From Pirellulaceae bacterium (GTDB taxonomy: Bacteria > Planctomycetota > Planctomycetia > Pirellulales > Pirellulaceae), in NCBI GenBank assembly GCA_023382975.1, contig JAHDXO010000068.1, positions 1-52,380 on the forward strand: 52,380 bases of DNA, written 5' to 3'. Position 1 is the stretch's first letter; the number at the start of each line of letters is the position of its first letter. The translations under genes and the position numbers were made by a program. The notes below the pieces were generated by a model that saw only the letters and a list, made by a program, of their open reading frames with translations, did no database searches and had not been told where the DNA came from. Below are positions 51,732 to 52,380 of this stretch, in pieces.

Positions 51732-51826
51732 GGCAAAATCCGACAGTTGTTTCTCGAACGGTGCAGCTTCATCGAGCAGATATCGGCCAGGAACTGTTCC
51801 AGGATTTGGCCGGGGTTGTTTTCCAT
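51728..51826 (-). pseudogene. Truncated 32-residue reading frame after dndE
   Basis: An ATG at 51826 overlaps the dndE stop by one base (TGATG), and 32 residues follow (MENNPGQILEQFLADIC...) until a stop inside the palindromic repeat. The coupling and helical N-terminus suggest the start of a real downstream gene of the Dnd operon that was cut off, possibly by repeat insertion. No family was recognised. Confidence 0.4.
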
Positions 51827-52169
51827 CAAGCGTCGCTTCCGAACGTCAATTGTGCCAAGTCGCCGATCCCGCGGTGCAGGTGCAGTCGGAACTGGCGAAA
51901 CAGCGTCTCGTCCCCCGTATCCAGCCCATCGCGCACGCAGCGCGTCTTGAGCAGTGCCGAGTACAATGCGTGGTGCTCGCCGCCGAACACCAGCCAACTC
52001 ATCTCGACATTGCTATCGGCCGGGATCTCGACCGGCGTCGGCGGCGTCACCTCGGCCAGCGACAGGCAGAACGCCCAGCGGCACAAGATATTCCACTGGC
52101 CGATCCCCGTCCGAGTCTTCAACCGGATCAATTGCTCTTGGCTTGGGACGATAGTCGGATTCGTTTCAT
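51826..52169 (-). pseudogene. dndE: Frameshifted dndE (DNA phosphorothioation protein)
   Basis: Two fragments in different frames together make one DndE-like protein. The first, MKRIRLSSQAK (ATG at 52169), is closed by an early stop at 52128-52130. The second starts EQLIRLKTRTGIGQWN and continues LCRWAFCLSLAE, IPADSNVEMSWLVFGGE and QFRLHLHRGIGDL to the stop at 51826. These blocks match DndE (DUF1832), the small DNA-binding subunit of phosphorothioate modification. A one-base loss near 52137 (AAGAG for AAGGAG) explains the break. Dnd genes would be expected upstream, to the right, but the 211 visible bases there are noncoding. The break may be a true mutation or a sequencing error. A TTG at 52131 could start a 101-residue shortened protein. 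Confidence 0.75.
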
Positions 52170-52170
52170 G

Positions 52171-52268
52171 GTCAGTGGTCAGTGGTCAGTGGTCAGTGGT
52201 CAGTGGTCAGTGGTCAGTTGGCAGTGGTCAGTTGGCAGTGGTCAGTTGGCAGTGGTCAGTTGGCAGTG
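52171..52268. repeat. Tandem repeat array, 7 bp then 14 bp
   Basis: Six copies of GTCAGTG (52171-52212) are followed by four copies of GTCAGTTGGCAGTG (52213-52268). The 14-mer is the 7-mer duplicated and diverged. The array begins two bases from the dndE start codon on its upstream side. Confidence 0.95.
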
Positions 52269-52283
52269 GTCAATCGTCATCCT

Positions 52284-52316
52284 TAATCTTTCACCTAATC
52301 CTTCACCTAATCTTTA
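52284..52316. repeat. Short 12-bp tandem repeat
   Basis: TAATCTTTCACC and TAATCCTTCACC are followed by TAATCTTTAG: almost three copies of a 12-base unit. It forms part of the noncoding stretch upstream of dndE and is followed by another partial GTCAGTG block (52320-52335). Confidence 0.85.
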
Positions 52317-52380
52317 GTAGTCAGTGGTCAGTTGGAACGGCGAGCGGTGTGGCCCGCGGGCGCCGAACGCGGGTCCGAAC

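Noticed and set aside
52171..52335. Possible CRISPR array
   Set aside because: Units are 7, 12 and 14 bases with no spacers of constant length; this is a simple tandem repeat.

Overview
The window looks like a piece of a GC-rich planctomycete chromosome, probably Pirellulales-like. The evidence is a Cys-rich YTV-motif wall protein, a DUF1080 (3-keto-disaccharide hydrolase-like) protein, a sulfatase with a CxPSR site, several large exported beta-propeller or beta-helix proteins, a bacterial MfnB (methanofuran-type C1 cofactor) homologue, and a V-type ATPase operon in the order seen in Chlamydia (E-DUF2764-A-B-D-I-K). No rRNA, tRNA, CRISPR array or transposase gene was seen.

Layout. 0.2-3.8 kb: a class I methyltransferase, then feoAB (ferrous iron uptake) behind a Fur-box-like palindrome. 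3.8-5.2 kb: a phosphofructokinase with a Gly104/Lys124 signature, converging on 5.2-12.8 kb, a seven-gene V-ATPase operon on the minus strand whose c-ring subunit carries a Na+-type ligand set. 13-14.4 kb: a dual-specificity phosphatase, a palindromic repeat, and mfnB with a palindromic insert inside its coding frame. 14.5-19.7 kb: a 1725-residue exported propeller protein. 19.9-24.3 kb: dhaK-dhaL-lsrF, probably a small keto-sugar kinase plus a LsrF-type lyase/thiolase, followed by a secreted metzincin. 24.3-26.8 kb: a lactonase-fold propeller and the YTV protein. 27-28.6 kb: a membrane pair with an HTTM-like protein, overlapping tail-to-tail with a ceramidase-like exported enzyme. 30.2-32.2 kb: aguB-aguA (agmatine to putrescine). 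32.3-36.7 kb: an exported FAD oxidoreductase and recG. 36.85-37.05 kb: a nested inverted-repeat element. 37.1-41.2 kb: a methyltransferase-fold/PQQ-propeller fusion and the DUF1080 protein. 41.5-46 kb: a second ceramidase-like protein and a beta-helix/PDZ/discoidin protein.

46.1-48.8 kb looks like an accessory, defence-type patch. It holds a nucleotidyltransferase-fold protein overlapping a 77-residue partner, then an OLD-like AAA ATPase overlapping a TOPRIM-like DUF4276 protein. After a PfkB sugar kinase and a sulfatase, the window ends in what appears to be a frameshifted dndE (phosphorothioate DNA modification) beside a 7/14-bp tandem repeat and a truncated reading frame. This suggests a decaying or phase-switched Dnd locus continuing to the right.

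The intergenic regions carry at least six different short palindromic repeat families. One of them occurs in two copies 41 kb apart. All functional calls are from motif reading only; no database search was run.
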